Part shown: piece by piece, positions 52,367 through 62,560 of the stretch
Layout of the letters: each line of letters opens with the position of its first letter
How positions within the stretch are numbered: the first letter of the stretch is position 1
Assembly: GCA_027488335.1 (NCBI GenBank)
Contig: JAIYBU010000178.1
Location: 57,464 to 121,463, forward strand
DNA from: Cytophagaceae bacterium
GTDB lineage: Bacteria; Bacteroidota; Bacteroidia; Cytophagales; Spirosomataceae
Direction of reading: 5' to 3'
Length of the DNA: 64,000 nt
Translations under genes and position numbers: made by a program
The notes under the pieces: generated by a model
The model's input: the letters and a program-made list of their open reading frames with translations, nothing else
What the model was told of the DNA's origin: nothing
Databases searched by the model: none

Positions 52367-53491
52367 TTATGTCCCTTCAAATCGACTGGGTGATTGACCT
52401 GTAAATTTTTTAAATGCTCGATTGAACGTGGCTTTTGAATTAAATCCACAGTCGAAAGCTACCGCCAAAAGTGTATAATTTTGGTTTTGAGGTAATTTTA
52501 TTTGTTTCTTGAATTCTTCTACTCGGTATTCGTTCACAAAATCGTTGAAGTTTTTTCCGAAATTTGAATTTATCGCCGCCGAAAGCACCGACGTATTAGT
52601 TTTGAGTTTTTGAGCCAAATCGCTCAATGAAAGTTCGGGTTCGAGATAAAGCTTTTCTTGAAGCATCGAATTTTCAATTTTTATCTTTAACTCCTCAAAG
52701 CTATTGTCTTTTGACTCTGTTATGACCGCTGCCTTTACAATTTCTTCTTGCATTGCATTTTTTGAGCTGTAAACCAAATGCAAAGGCTGATGTTGGGCAT
52801 AGCCTTTTATACCAACATAACAAATAATCAGAACTGTAAACAGATGCCACCACCAATCTTGCTCGAAAGGTAAATCGCCGAGTAGTTTATCGGCAAGCCC
52901 CCAAGCAAATTTAAAAACTTCTCCAGCAATAATTAAGTAGATAAAATTTCTTAACCAAACAAAGCTAATTGTTTCAGTATCAGAGAATTGTGTTTCTGTC
53001 CAACTTCTATATTCTCTGTAAATTCTTAATGACTGATAAAAGTAAAAAATATACGAAGTCCAGATTGCCAATGTCTCTACCCACCCTAAAAAATCAGATA
53101 GTTTTGAGCTTCTAAAACTATTTACAGCGTCATGTCCCTGCCAAAAAACGACAAAATTGATAGTAAAATAGATGAAATAAGGTACATAATGCAGAAAATA
53201 AATTGGCTTAAAACGAAAATCTCGATTGATTTGAGCTTTCAGATAAAAATAAATAGTTGGGGCAAATGCTAAGTGAAAATAACGAGGAAAACCATCGAAT
53301 TTTTCCCATAAAATATTAATTCCAGCAAAACCGAAGGTATAATCTTGGATTTCCATCGCCAAAAAAAACATTACAAAACCTAAAAACTTATCAGAAAGAC
53401 GCTCTTCTTGCCAACCTCTATACCAAAGCAAAACAGCAAAAAGCAGAGCCAAAAAATAACCAAATTGTAGCGGAGTGGTGTAGAGTGACAT
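52367..53491 (-). CDS. Membrane-anchored AraC-family regulator
   Basis: 374 residues. About seven membrane segments occupy residues 1-240 (FGYFLALLFAVLLWYRGW; YFIYFTINFVVFWQG; IIAGEVFKFAWGLAD). The C-terminal AraC-type DNA-binding domain is at about 265-374 (LSLSDLAQKLKTNTSVLSAAIN; LLAVAFDCGFNSKATFNRAFKKFTG). This 7TM-AraC layout is common in Bacteroidota and suggests a signal sensed at the membrane. It is the last gene of a minus-strand operon (55472 to 52367) and may regulate it. Confidence 0.88.
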   Translation of the reverse strand: MSLYTTPLQFGYFLALLFAVLLWYRGWQEERLSDKFLGFVMFFLAMEIQDYTFGFAGINILWEKFDGFPRYFHLAFAPTIYFYLKAQINRDFRFKPIYFLHYVPYFIYFTINFVVFWQGHDAVNSFRSSKLSDFLGWVETLAIWTSYIFYFYQSLRIYREYRSWTETQFSDTETISFVWLRNFIYLIIAGEVFKFAWGLADKLLGDLPFEQDWWWHLFTVLIICYVGIKGYAQHQPLHLVYSSKNAMQEEIVKAAVITESKDNSFEELKIKIENSMLQEKLYLEPELSLSDLAQKLKTNTSVLSAAINSNFGKNFNDFVNEYRVEEFKKQIKLPQNQNYTLLAVAFDCGFNSKATFNRAFKKFTGQSPSRFEGT

Positions 53492-53541
53492 TCGTAAAGG
53501 TTGTTGTTTTTTAACTATAAAATCTGGTCTTTCTTCAAAAA

Positions 53542-54219
53542 TTACATTTTTCGTACTTCTCCATTGCCAATAATTCCTGACATTGGGTCGATTTTTCCTT
53601 GTCCAAACTGTATAACGCTATTGTTTCCTGTACCATGAGCAATAAGCGAAATTTGCGAATTTACTGCCACATTTCCGTTGCCGTAGCTCTTTACTTTAGC
53701 TGTTTTGGCTACGAGTTTTTGGGCGTTTATACTGCCATTTCCACTTTTCTTGATGTCGAGTTCGTCGATGTTTCCTTGTAGCAAAACATCGCCATTTCCA
53801 TCATTTTCAAACCTGAAATATCGACCAAGAACGCCTAAAATATGCACATTCGTGTTTCCTCGGTGCTGAATAACCGATGCTTCGGGCATGGTTACTTTGA
53901 TTTTTATGCGAGTATCTTCCAAATAGAGTTTTCCGTTGTAGTTTCCTGCCAAGCGAATCGTTAGTTGGTTTTGGGTATCCTCTTTTTTTACTTCGAGTCG
54001 TGATTCTAAATTTTCATCAATATCTACTTTTATCGAAAATGCTTTACCGATTTCAACTTCGATTTTTCCATCAAAATCTTCAAACGATATTTTATCAAAA
54101 TCTTTGAAATCGAAAGTTCGAGAAATGATTTTTCCTGTGCCTTTTAATGGTCTTTTTTGGGCAATACTAAGGTTGCAAAATACATTTAATAGTGTAATGA
54201 TTAAAATTAAATTTTTCAT
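53542..54219 (-). CDS. Exported DUF2807 (GIN-domain) protein
   Basis: The start at 54219 gives 225 residues beginning MKNLILIITLLNVFCNLSIAQ. The GIN domain is a right-handed beta-helix-like repeat (RTFDFKDFDKISFEDFDGKIEV, VIQHRGNTNVHILG, VLLQGNIDELDIKKSGNG). Such putative auto-transporter adhesin-head domains are common in this phylum; the function is unknown. The start lies only 4 bp from the preceding lipoprotein stop, so it belongs to the operon. Confidence 0.85.
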   Translation of the reverse strand: MKNLILIITLLNVFCNLSIAQKRPLKGTGKIISRTFDFKDFDKISFEDFDGKIEVEIGKAFSIKVDIDENLESRLEVKKEDTQNQLTIRLAGNYNGKLYLEDTRIKIKVTMPEASVIQHRGNTNVHILGVLGRYFRFENDGNGDVLLQGNIDELDIKKSGNGSINAQKLVAKTAKVKSYGNGNVAVNSQISLIAHGTGNNSVIQFGQGKIDPMSGIIGNGEVRKM

Positions 54220-54223
54220 ATTT

Positions 54224-54589
54224 TTATTTTTTTTCGATGTTAAAAATAGCATCGTAGTTAGTTACACCATTTTCATTAAAAAAAACTCTTCTATTAGGTT
54301 TATTCTGAAGTTCAAATTCTCCGTTTACGACAAACTTCACATCAATAAACTTATACCCCGTAATTGCGGTAACACTAATAGTGTAAAGACTATCATTTTT
54401 AATAGGTTTCATTGCTAAATCATTCGTCCAACTGAGTGGTTTTCCTTCACCTCTTAAACCTACGGTCTTTATGTTTTTCACATTGCTCACATCGAGTGTA
54501 AAAACGACAGTTCTTTCATAAGATTTTTGTACACAACTCATTAAAGAAATAGCTATTAAGCTGATTATTAAAATATTAGTTGTTTTCAT
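54224..54589 (-). CDS. Small lipoprotein with a starch-binding/CBM-like fold
   Basis: From the ATG at 54589 it is 121 residues, with a lipoprotein signal (NILIISLIAISLMSCVQK). The remaining part has the strand spacing of a CBM20/CBM48-like or E-set domain: VVFTLDVSNVKNIKTVGLRG, EGKPLSWTNDLAMKP, KFVVNGEFELQNKPNRRVF. Its start overlaps the DoxX stop by 14 bp and its stop is 4 bp from the GIN gene, implying a tightly packed operon. The function is unknown. Confidence 0.75.
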   Translation of the reverse strand: MKTTNILIISLIAISLMSCVQKSYERTVVFTLDVSNVKNIKTVGLRGEGKPLSWTNDLAMKPIKNDSLYTISVTAITGYKFIDVKFVVNGEFELQNKPNRRVFFNENGVTNYDAIFNIEKK

Positions 54590-55061
54590 TATAGTATTTT
54601 TTTGAGAGTATGAAATCAATTCCGAAGCAGCCTGAGCCTAAAACCATGGTAAAAAGGCTCACCCACATAAAACCCATTGCAGGAAGCATATTCCACATCC
54701 CATTGTTGAATTGTTGCATAAAAACTGCTACCAACATTGTGCAAAGAATCAAGAATGAAGCAATACGAGTCTGAAAACCAAGCAAAAGAAAAACTCCACC
54801 AACGGCTTCACTAAAAGCCCCCATCCATGCAAAAAATGCTGGAAAAAGTGCGAAAACTCCGCCATAAGATGCTACATCGTTCGGAAACCAAAAGGCCACT
54901 TCAAAGAAACCGAGATTATTATCGGGTGGCGACCACGGCAAGCCAAATTTTGCCGCCCCAAAATCGACAGCAAGTAAATATCCACACACGATTCGTGGAA
55001 TGGCAAATAACAAATCTTGTAGCCAATGCGGCATCGTGATAGGTTGTAATAGCTTTTTCAT
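54576..55061 (-). CDS. DoxX-family membrane protein
   Basis: 161 residues with four membrane helices and the DoxX motifs IPRIVCGYLLAVDFGAAKFG and SEAVGGVFLLLGFQTRIASF. Probably an inner-membrane protein linked to redox or quinone chemistry, function uncertain. Translation of the next gene starts inside its 3' end (14-bp overlap). Confidence 0.85.
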   Translation of the reverse strand: MKKLLQPITMPHWLQDLLFAIPRIVCGYLLAVDFGAAKFGLPWSPPDNNLGFFEVAFWFPNDVASYGGVFALFPAFFAWMGAFSEAVGGVFLLLGFQTRIASFLILCTMLVAVFMQQFNNGMWNMLPAMGFMWVSLFTMVLGSGCFGIDFILSKKYYNENN

Positions 55062-55118
55062 TTTTTTGTTTTTATACTTTGATTCGATTTTATGAATAAG
55101 TGCGAAAAAGGATTGTTT

Positions 55119-55472
55119 TTAATCCTTTCTAAGATTGATAGTTTTACCATTATCTTCGCTCTTGAAAACCCAGAATGCTTTATTTTCAATCTTTTTGCCA
55201 CTCATTACGGTATTTATTTGAGTAGAATTAGCCAAAAACAACTCCGTTCCGACTACATCCGTAATCGTTTTTGTGGCGTAAGGTGCCAGCACAACACCCT
55301 CGGTTGCATTGTTGTTGCGGTCTTTCGTCCAATAAGTCACGAAAGTGTATTTTCTTGGCAAAAGGCTGTTGTTTTTAAAAGTGATGCTTACTTTTTGCGT
55401 TGGTTTTTCTTGAGCGAAAGCACCAACTGATAAAAGTGCTAAAAAGACGATTTTTGAGATTTGCTTTTTCAT
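55119..55472 (-). CDS. Exported small protein of unknown function
   Basis: 117 residues with a signal peptide (IVFLALLSVGAFAQEK). The mature part (KVSITFKNNSLLPRKYTFVTYWTKDRNNNATEGVVLAPYATKTI split into strands) looks like a small immunoglobulin-like beta sandwich. First gene of the operon with the DoxX, lipoprotein, GIN and AraC genes. Not recognised further. Confidence 0.75.
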   Translation of the reverse strand: MKKQISKIVFLALLSVGAFAQEKPTQKVSITFKNNSLLPRKYTFVTYWTKDRNNNATEGVVLAPYATKTITDVVGTELFLANSTQINTVMSGKKIENKAFWVFKSEDNGKTINLRKD

Positions 55473-55623
55473 TTTTATAAAATTTTTGTCAAACGCTTTA
55501 TTGCAATTTGATGCTACAAAGTTGGGGTAAAAAGAAAAGCCGTTCGTTGCAGAAGATGATTTGAGCCGTCTCAGATTATAATTCGAGACATCTTTAGCTT
55601 TTTATTCTTTTATGGCAAAATAA

Positions 55624-55658
55624 AAAGCGAGACCGCCTTTTCAAGACAATCTCGCTTT
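55624..55658 (-). terminator. Terminator after secA
   Basis: 9-bp arms (55624-55632/55650-55658, AAAGCGAGA) with a 17-nt loop, just after the secA stop on the minus strand. Confidence 0.6.
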
Positions 55659-55681
55659 AATATTTGAGCTTTTTTTATTTT

Positions 55682-58600
55682 CTATTCAACCAAAACCGCT
55701 TTTCCTGCAATCACATCATCTTCTACGTTTTTGTACTTGATGTCACGTTTTATTGTACCATCTTTATACTGTACACTCACACGTTGATTACGGTCGGCTA
55801 TTTTTACATTCCGCAGAGGGTTTAATTTTGTTGGAGCTTCTCCCCCTTCTTCCTCGCTCGATTTATTGGTTTGAAGTTTTGGTGTTTCTGCTTTTGGCGG
55901 GGCCATTTGTTGGAAACGAAGCTCAACAATACCTGCTTTCATCAAGAAACTTACGGTATCGGCGTTTACTTTATTCAAGAAGTTTTTGAATAACTCAACG
56001 GCTTCAAATTTATAAATCAACAATGGGTCTTTTTGTTCGTAAGAAGCATTTTGCACCGATTGTTTCAAATCGTCCATATCTCGGAGATGTTCTTTCCATT
56101 CTTGGTCAATCACACTCAACGAAATATGTTTTTCGATTTCTTTAATCAATTCACGACCTTCGCTATCAACGGCAGCTTTCAGATTACAATACAAACCAAT
56201 ATTATGGTTGCCATCGCCCACAATTGCAATAAATGGTTCATCTACCAAAGCCCTACGGTCTTTCAATACATTTTCCAAAACTGGCAACATATTTTTACGA
56301 ATTTCGTCGTTTTTGGCCTTGTAAGCTCTTTCAGCTTGTACGTAGAGTCTATCCACAAGTTTGGGGTTACCTTTCGTGAATTCGCCACGAGCAATTTCTG
56401 GCTGAATCGCCAATTTTTGCATACAACGCAACTCAAATTCATCGTAATTTCCTTCGGCGTTCATCACAATGTCGCTGCAAGTATCATACAAGATATTTGC
56501 AATATCGAGCGAAAGACGGTCGCCGAAAAGGGCATTTTTACGACGTTTATAGATGGTGTCACGTTGAACGTTCATCACGTCATCATACTCAATCAAACGC
56601 TTACGAGTACCGAAGTTATTTTCCTCTACTTTCTTTTGGGCTCTTTCAATCGAACTCGTAATCATTGAGTGCTGAATCACTTCGCCCTCTTCCATACCCA
56701 TTTTGTCCATGACGGATGCGATACGGTCAGAACCAAACAAACGCATCAATTGGTCTTCGAGCGATACAAAGAATTGCGAAGTTCCTGGGTCTCCCTGACG
56801 ACCCGCACGACCACGTAATTGGCGGTCAACACGACGAGAATCGTGGCGTTCGGTACCGATAATTGCCAAACCACCAGCCGCTTTACTTTCGGCCGTTAAT
56901 TTAATATCTGTACCACGACCAGCCATGTTGGTTGCAATCGTCACAGTACCAGGTTTTCCTGCTTCCGCAACGATGTCGGCCTCACGGGCGTGTTGTTTGG
57001 CGTTCAATACTTGGTGCGGAATCTTACGAAGTGTAAGCATACGGCTCAAAATTTCAGAGTTTTCAACCGAAGTTGTACCCACAAGTACAGGGCGACCAAG
57101 ATTTACTAATTCATTGATTTCTTCCACAACCGCATTGTATTTTTCACGAACGGTTTTGTAAACTTTATCTTCTTGGTCTTTTCTTACGATACCCCTATTG
57201 GTAGGAATCGAAACCACATCTAATTTATAGATTTTCCAGAATTCACCCGCTTCGGTTTCGGCCGTTCCCGTCATACCAGCCAATTTGTGGTACATACGGA
57301 AATAATTTTGGAGGGTAATCGTAGCGTATGTTTGGGTTGAATCTTCAACTTTTACGTTTTCTTTTGCTTCAACGGCTTGGTGCAAACCATCTGACCAACG
57401 ACGACCATCCATGATACGACCAGTCTGCTCATCAACAATCATTACTTTATTATCAATCACAACGTATTCTACGTCTTTTTCAAATAAAGTATAGGCTTTT
57501 AATAATTGGTTAACAGCGTGGATACGCTCGGCTTTTGTAGAATAATCACGAATGACTTCATCTTTTTTCAAGATTTTTTCTTGCTCATTTAGGTCAGATT
57601 TTGCGATGGCCGCCAAATCAACACCTAAATCAGGCATTACGAAGAAACTATGGTCTTCGCTTTCACCTGTCAAGAAATCAATACCTTTATCGGTCAACTC
57701 AATTGAGTTATTTTTTTCGTCGATTGTAAAATATAATGGAGCATCAGCTTCTGGCATTAATTTTTGGTTTTCTGCCAAATAGATTGCTTCGGTTTCTTGC
57801 AACATGGCTTTCATTCCGAACTCCGAAAGATACTTAATCAATGGTTTGTTTTTCGGTAAACCACGGTACGCACGGAATAAAGCCAAACCACCATCTTTTT
57901 TGTTTCCAGCAGCAATCAACTTTTTAGCTTCATTCAAATAGCCATTAGTCAATGCTTTTTGTGCTTCTACAATTCTCTGAATACGTGGTTTTAGAGAAAT
58001 AAATAATTCTTCATCACCCGTGCGAGCCATCGGGCCACTAATAATTAATGGAGTACGAGCATCATCAATCAAAACAGAGTCAACCTCATCGACCATTGCA
58101 TAGTGGTGTTCACGCTGTACGAGTTCTTCGGGGTCATTTACCATGTTGTCACGGAGGTAATCGAAACCAAATTCATTGTTTGTTCCGTAACATATTCCCG
58201 CACGATATGCAGCACGACGAGCAGCTGTATTGGCTGGATATTTATCTATACATTCGCAAGTGATGCCATTGAATTCAAAAATTGGTCCCATCCACTCCGA
58301 GTCACGACGAGCCAAATAATCATTGACGGTTACGACGTGTACGCCTTTTCCTGCCAACGCATTCAAGAAAGCTGGGAAAGTAGCTACCAAAGTTTTACCT
58401 TCACCCGTAGCCATTTCAGAAATTTTTCCTTTGTGAAGTGCGGCACCACCGATAATCTGAACATCGTAATGCACCATGTTCCAAGTCATCAAGTTTCCTG
58501 CCGCTACCCATTGATTTTTCCAAATAGCTTTGTCGCCCTCAATCGTGATATGCGACTTTCTCATAGCCAACTCACGGTCGAGGTGAGTTGCAGTTACGGC

Positions 58601-58996
58601 GATTTCAGAATTTTCGGAGAAACGACGAGCCGTTTCTTTAACGATTGCAAAGGCTTTCGGAAGAATTTCTAATAAAACAACTTCCAATTCTTTGTTTCGC
58701 TCCAATTTTAAGGCATCAATTTTCTTGAAACTAACCTCTTTTTCGTCAACTTGCATATCGGGATTATTGTCGATACCTTCTTTGAGAGCGTCGATTTGGT
58801 CGTCGATGTGCGAAAGTTTCTGAGCAATATAATCTTGAAGTTCTTTAGTCTTTGCTCTGAATTCATCGTGCGAAAGGTTCGCCAATTTCACGAATTCATC
58901 GTTGGTGAGTTTTACGTAGGGTTGTAACTCTTTGTTATCTTTATCAGACTTAGTACCGAAAATCTGGCTGATACCTTTTGTTAAAAAATTAAGCAT
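55682..58996 (-). CDS. secA: Preprotein translocase ATPase SecA
   Basis: 1104 residues, the long form typical of Bacteroidota (about 900 in E. coli). The first nucleotide-binding domain has Walker [16 protein letters not shown] and [17 protein letters not shown], then the preprotein-crosslinking domain. The second nucleotide-binding domain includes [22 protein letters not shown] and [21 protein letters not shown]. The helical scaffold and C-terminal region end [16 protein letters not shown] with no Cys-rich zinc-binding tail. SecA drives post-translational export through SecYEG. A promoter with -7 box TAAATTTG is upstream. Confidence 0.97.
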   Translation of the reverse strand: MLNFLTKGISQIFGTKSDKDNKELQPYVKLTNDEFVKLANLSHDEFRAKTKELQDYIAQKLSHIDDQIDALKEGIDNNPDMQVDEKEVSFKKIDALKLERNKELEVVLLEILPKAFAIVKETARRFSENSEIAVTATHLDRELAMRKSHITIEGDKAIWKNQWVAAGNLMTWNMVHYDVQIIGGAALHKGKISEMATGEGKTLVATFPAFLNALAGKGVHVVTVNDYLARRDSEWMGPIFEFNGITCECIDKYPANTAARRAAYRAGICYGTNNEFGFDYLRDNMVNDPEELVQREHHYAMVDEVDSVLIDDARTPLIISGPMARTGDEELFISLKPRIQRIVEAQKALTNGYLNEAKKLIAAGNKKDGGLALFRAYRGLPKNKPLIKYLSEFGMKAMLQETEAIYLAENQKLMPEADAPLYFTIDEKNNSIELTDKGIDFLTGESEDHSFFVMPDLGVDLAAIAKSDLNEQEKILKKDEVIRDYSTKAERIHAVNQLLKAYTLFEKDVEYVVIDNKVMIVDEQTGRIMDGRRWSDGLHQAVEAKENVKVEDSTQTYATITLQNYFRMYHKLAGMTGTAETEAGEFWKIYKLDVVSIPTNRGIVRKDQEDKVYKTVREKYNAVVEEINELVNLGRPVLVGTTSVENSEILSRMLTLRKIPHQVLNAKQHAREADIVAEAGKPGTVTIATNMAGRGTDIKLTAESKAAGGLAIIGTERHDSRRVDRQLRGRAGRQGDPGTSQFFVSLEDQLMRLFGSDRIASVMDKMGMEEGEVIQHSMITSSIERAQKKVEENNFGTRKRLIEYDDVMNVQRDTIYKRRKNALFGDRLSLDIANILYDTCSDIVMNAEGNYDEFELRCMQKLAIQPEIARGEFTKGNPKLVDRLYVQAERAYKAKNDEIRKNMLPVLENVLKDRRALVDEPFIAIVGDGNHNIGLYCNLKAAVDSEGRELIKEIEKHISLSVIDQEWKEHLRDMDDLKQSVQNASYEQKDPLLIYKFEAVELFKNFLNKVNADTVSFLMKAGIVELRFQQMAPPKAETPKLQTNKSSEEEGGEAPTKLNPLRNVKIADRNQRVSVQYKDGTIKRDIKYKNVEDDVIAGKAVLVE

Positions 58997-59127
58997 TTTA
59001 TATTTCTTGTTCGTTAATTCTCTTTTTATGAAGTTTTACTGGTAACAAATACCTAACCAAAACCAAAAATCGGACAATATGTCAAGATTTTAGTGTCTGA
59101 TTATCAGAGTATTAGTATTTAAGGTTA

Positions 59128-59161
59128 CAAATTTAACTTTTTATGGCAGTTTTATAACAAA
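59128..59161 (-). promoter_or_regulatory. secA promoter
   Basis: On the minus strand TTTG (59158-59161) and TAAATTTG (59128-59135), 22-bp spacer. It leaves a leader of about 125 nt before the secA start, long enough for regulation. Confidence 0.55.
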
Positions 59162-59208
59162 AAATATGGCGGAATATTGCAGAAAGGAAATATTATGAAG
59201 GAGAAAGA

Positions 59209-59254
59209 TTCTTTTTTCGCTGCCTGAGCGGAGTCGAAGGCAACGAAAAAAGAA
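59209..59254. terminator. Hairpin with dispersed-repeat core between argC and secA
   Basis: Outer arms TTCTTTTTTCG (59209-59219) and the inverted copy (59244-59254), with inner TGCCT/AGGCA. The loop holds GAGCGGAGTCGA, part of the TGAGC..AGTCGAAG element. The word AGGCAACGAAAA recurs just downstream (about 59238 and 59261). It most likely terminates argC. Confidence 0.7.
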
Positions 59255-59284
59255 AATCAAAGGCAACGAAAAGGAAAAAACTTA

Positions 59285-60253
59285 TCAAAATCCAACCGAT
59301 TTCAATTTCAGCCCAGTTGTTTCATCCAAACCAAAAACAAGGTTTAAGTTTTGCACGGCCTGACCTGATGCTCCTTTAGTTAGATTATCAATGATACTCG
59401 TAATCAATAAGTTGTCATCATGTTTTTCCAAATGCAAAATACATTTATTTGTATTAACCACTTGCTTTAAATCTATTTCTGCCTCCTCACTCAAATGCGT
59501 AAATGGGTGCGAAGCATAATAATTTTTATATAATTCTTTCGCTTCTTCAACCGTACCTGCAAATTTGGTATAAACATTTGCCATGATTCCTCGGCTAAAA
59601 TTTCCACGGTAAGGAATAAAGTTTACAGATTTACCAAAAGTAGGTTGCAACGTTTTGAGACTTTGGTTTATTTCCTTTAAATGCTGATGCGTAAACGCCT
59701 TGTAGATAGAGATGTTATTATTTCTCCAGCTAAAATGCGTAGTTGCCGAAAGCGATTGTCCTGCTCCCGTGCTTCCTGTTACGGCACTTACGTGTACATC
59801 TTCATTCAATAATCCAGCATTGGCCAAAGGCAATAATGCCAGCTCGATGCTTGTGGCAAAACAACCTGGATTCGCTATTTTGGTAGCTGTTTTTATCAAA
59901 TCACGCTGTAATTCGGGCAAACCATACACAAAACCATTACTTTGGTCACGGAAGTCGGTGCTTAGGTCAATAATTTTGAGATTTTCGGGAATGGTATTTT
60001 CTGCCAAAAACTTTTTCGACTCATTGTGGCCCGAACAAAGAAAAATTGCTTGAACTTCGCCGAAAGGCATTTGGTCGGTAAAAAGCAAGTCGGTTTCGCC
60101 TATCAAATCTGTATGAGTTGAATAAACAGGCTTTCCTGCTTGACTTTTCGAGTTTACGAATGTGATATTTACCTGTGGGTGATTGAGCAAAACACGGAGC
60201 AATTCGCCACCTGTGTAGCCCGCCCCACCAATGATACCGATGTTTATTTTCAT
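59285..60253 (-). CDS. argC: N-acetyl-gamma-glutamyl-phosphate reductase
   Basis: 322 residues. The NADP-binding start is IGIIGGAGYTGGELLRVLLNHP, the catalytic Cys is in NPGCFATS, and the His region is GSTGAGQSLSATTHFSWRNNN. ArgC reduces acetylglutamyl phosphate in arginine synthesis. Other arginine genes are absent here, so it is an isolated gene. The catalytic residues look complete. Confidence 0.95.
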   Translation of the reverse strand: MKINIGIIGGAGYTGGELLRVLLNHPQVNITFVNSKSQAGKPVYSTHTDLIGETDLLFTDQMPFGEVQAIFLCSGHNESKKFLAENTIPENLKIIDLSTDFRDQSNGFVYGLPELQRDLIKTATKIANPGCFATSIELALLPLANAGLLNEDVHVSAVTGSTGAGQSLSATTHFSWRNNNISIYKAFTHQHLKEINQSLKTLQPTFGKSVNFIPYRGNFSRGIMANVYTKFAGTVEEAKELYKNYYASHPFTHLSEEAEIDLKQVVNTNKCILHLEKHDDNLLITSIIDNLTKGASGQAVQNLNLVFGLDETTGLKLKSVGF

Positions 60254-60464
60254 TTGGAAAAAGTTCTCTATACCAAAGCGGAAATCGAGAACGTTAGAGA
60301 TTTACAAAAAATATGATATTTGGTACTTAAAAAGAGTCGCTAAAATAAGGTTTAAATAATATTGTCTATTACCACTAACAACATTTTTAAACAATCTGTC
60401 ACAAAATTACGCAACCTCTCAGAGAAAACTTCTATTTTTGAGGAAATTTCAAACCCAATTATAA

Positions 60465-61316
60465 ATGACTCTTTTAGAAATTCCTTGGAACGTCAATCCG
60501 ATTATAGCAAAACTTGGTAGTTTTGAATTACGCTGGTACGGGCTTTTGTTTGCTTCGGGCTTTTTGTTGGGCTATCAAATTATGCTCAATGTTTTCAGAA
60601 AAGAAGGTAAATCTGAAAAAGACCTTGATACACTTCTCTTCGTAATGATAGTGGCTACCGTCATTGGTGCAAGATTCGGACATTATTTTTTCTACGAATT
60701 TGATGATTTTCTGAAAAATCCAGGAAAATTCCTGATAGATATGATTACCCCACCCTACCAAGGTTTGGCAAGCCACGGTGCTTTAGTTGGAATCGTAACG
60801 GCTTTGATTCTCTACGCTCGCAGCCATAAAGACCAACCATTTTTGTGGGTTGCCGACCGTATAGTAATTACAGTAGCTTTAGCGGGTTTTTTCATACGAA
60901 TGGGAAATCTAATGAATCACGAAATCGTTGGTAAAGAAAGTAGTTTACCTTGGGCATTTAGATTTAATAATTTTAGCATGTCGCCTGACGGAAATCTTGT
61001 GATGACACCTGAAGGTTTTGCTCGTCATCCAGCCCAATTATATGAAGCTCTTTCTTGCTTAGTCCTTTTTGGCCTTTTGTATTTTCTTTGGAATAAATAC
61101 AAAGCACAAACACCTCGTGGATTATTGCTCGGAATTTTCTTGATTTGGTGTTTTGGACTGCGATTCTGCTATGAATTTTTAAAAGAAAATCAAGAAGCCT
61201 TTGAAGATAAAATGACTTTGAATATGGGACAAATTCTGAGTATTCCTGCCGTATTGCTCGGAATTGGCGTTTTGATTTACACTTTTACGAAAGGAAAAAA
61301 TAAAGAAGTTGTCTAA
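60465..61316 (+). CDS. lgt: Prolipoprotein diacylglyceryl transferase
   Basis: 283 residues with about seven membrane segments. It attaches diacylglycerol to lipobox cysteines, the first step of lipoprotein maturation. Family residues: FELRWYGLLFASGFLLGY, the SHGALVGIV segment, RMGNLMNHEIVGK (signature with the essential Arg) and RHPAQLYEAL. Several lipoproteins in this window are its expected substrates. A -7-like TATTTTTG (60433-60440) precedes it. Confidence 0.95.
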   Translation: MTLLEIPWNVNPIIAKLGSFELRWYGLLFASGFLLGYQIMLNVFRKEGKSEKDLDTLLFVMIVATVIGARFGHYFFYEFDDFLKNPGKFLIDMITPPYQGLASHGALVGIVTALILYARSHKDQPFLWVADRIVITVALAGFFIRMGNLMNHEIVGKESSLPWAFRFNNFSMSPDGNLVMTPEGFARHPAQLYEALSCLVLFGLLYFLWNKYKAQTPRGLLLGIFLIWCFGLRFCYEFLKENQEAFEDKMTLNMGQILSIPAVLLGIGVLIYTFTKGKNKEVV

Positions 61317-61367
61317 AATATTGGTATTTCATATTTGAGATGTGGCACAAATTACATCTCAGTAAAT

Positions 61368-61408
61368 AAAAAAGTGGCTTGATTTTTAGAAAATCGAGCC
61401 ACTTTTTT
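61368..61408. terminator. Bidirectional terminator after lgt
   Basis: 18-bp stem (61368-61385/61391-61408) with one G-T wobble and a 5-nt loop, between convergent genes. Confidence 0.85.
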
Positions 61409-61451
61409 TATAATATTACTACCAACTATTGACCGTTAGCTATTTAATCTA

Positions 61452-62330
61452 TCAACCTTCAGCAAATTCCATTAGTTGTCGGACGTTACTTACCACTTCC
61501 GTATTTTTGGGCAAATCAAGTCCTTGTGCAATTACTTGATAACCAGTCAAAAGAATTTTTACATCGGGAAAACTATCACCCAATCTATTGACATACTGCT
61601 GTATCTCATCTTGCCCAGGGGTTGAAGTAATAACCGTAAATAAACAATCGGGTTTATGATGTTTACAAATGAATTGTAGTTCCGAAAACGGCATACTCTG
61701 CCCTAAATAAATTACGTTATTATTTCTTGCTCGCAAAATAAAATTGGCAAACAAGAGCGGTATCTCGTGAAATTCTCCTTCGGGAGTATATAAAATGTAT
61801 TTCTTTGAATCGGCGGTTGGTTTGATGATTTGTCCGTCAATAGCAACGATAATTTTTTGTCGAATCAAGTTTGTGATAAAATGCTCTTGTGCTGGACCTA
61901 TCGAGCCAGTTACCCACAGCGTACCGATTCGGCTCAAGAACGGATAGATGATATTAATCATCGTGTTTTCAAAACCAAACTGGAGAATATTGGTTGACAT
62001 GATTTTCTCGAAGCGTTCTTCGTCAATGTCAATCATTGCAATTGTGAGGGCGTGAATTTGGTCGGGATAGTTAAGTTGCTTATCAGAAATGGCCAAAACC
62101 TCTTTTGATAATTCGTCTAAACTTAACTTTGCAATCTCGGAGATTTTATAATCGTGGTCTTTGAGTAATGCAATATTCAGAACGAGCTTTAAGTCATTAT
62201 CATCGTAAGTGCGAATATTAGTATCCGTTCTTTTGGGGTTGATAATGTTATACCGTTGCTCCCAAATGCGTAATGTGTGGGCTTTGATGCCAGATAGTTG
62301 CTCTAAATCTTTAATCGAATAATTACTCAT
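61452..62330 (-). CDS. MerR-family regulator with B12-binding domain (CarH/LitR-like photoreceptor candidate)
   Basis: 292 residues. The MerR winged helix is at 1-70 (YSIKDLEQLSGIKAHTLRIWEQRY). A four-helix bundle with the W-x9-EH motif (Trp139, Glu149, His150) follows, then a Rossmann-like B12 domain. A His in GEFHEI (His188) sits where CarH has its lower axial ligand, and LFTVITSTPGQDE follows. In CarH these residues hold adenosylcobalamin, and light breaks the tetramer to release DNA. The match of W-x9-EH and the His suggests a light-responsive repressor, which is inference. No carotenoid genes are in the window. Confidence 0.9.
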   Translation of the reverse strand: MSNYSIKDLEQLSGIKAHTLRIWEQRYNIINPKRTDTNIRTYDDNDLKLVLNIALLKDHDYKISEIAKLSLDELSKEVLAISDKQLNYPDQIHALTIAMIDIDEERFEKIMSTNILQFGFENTMINIIYPFLSRIGTLWVTGSIGPAQEHFITNLIRQKIIVAIDGQIIKPTADSKKYILYTPEGEFHEIPLLFANFILRARNNNVIYLGQSMPFSELQFICKHHKPDCLFTVITSTPGQDEIQQYVNRLGDSFPDVKILLTGYQVIAQGLDLPKNTEVVSNVRQLMEFAEG

Positions 62331-62560
62331 TTCTTTACTTTATTGAAAAGTTAGTTTAGCTCCACATTCAAATTCATGTACAATGCTTTCTCGGATTAGA
62401 GATATACAAAGCACTTTCGGGCTTTTCAGATATAAAATCAAAGTATAAGGATAACTGTATGTTTGTATTTATGTTTTAGAAAACAGGTTTTTTTTTCAAA
62501 ATTATGATAAATCTCTTGTTTTCAGATAATTACAAACAAAAACTTAGTGTTTTTATAAAA

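Noticed and set aside
56033..56668. Open frame of 211 codons opposite secA
   Set aside because: Shadow of the well-supported secA frame; no family features.
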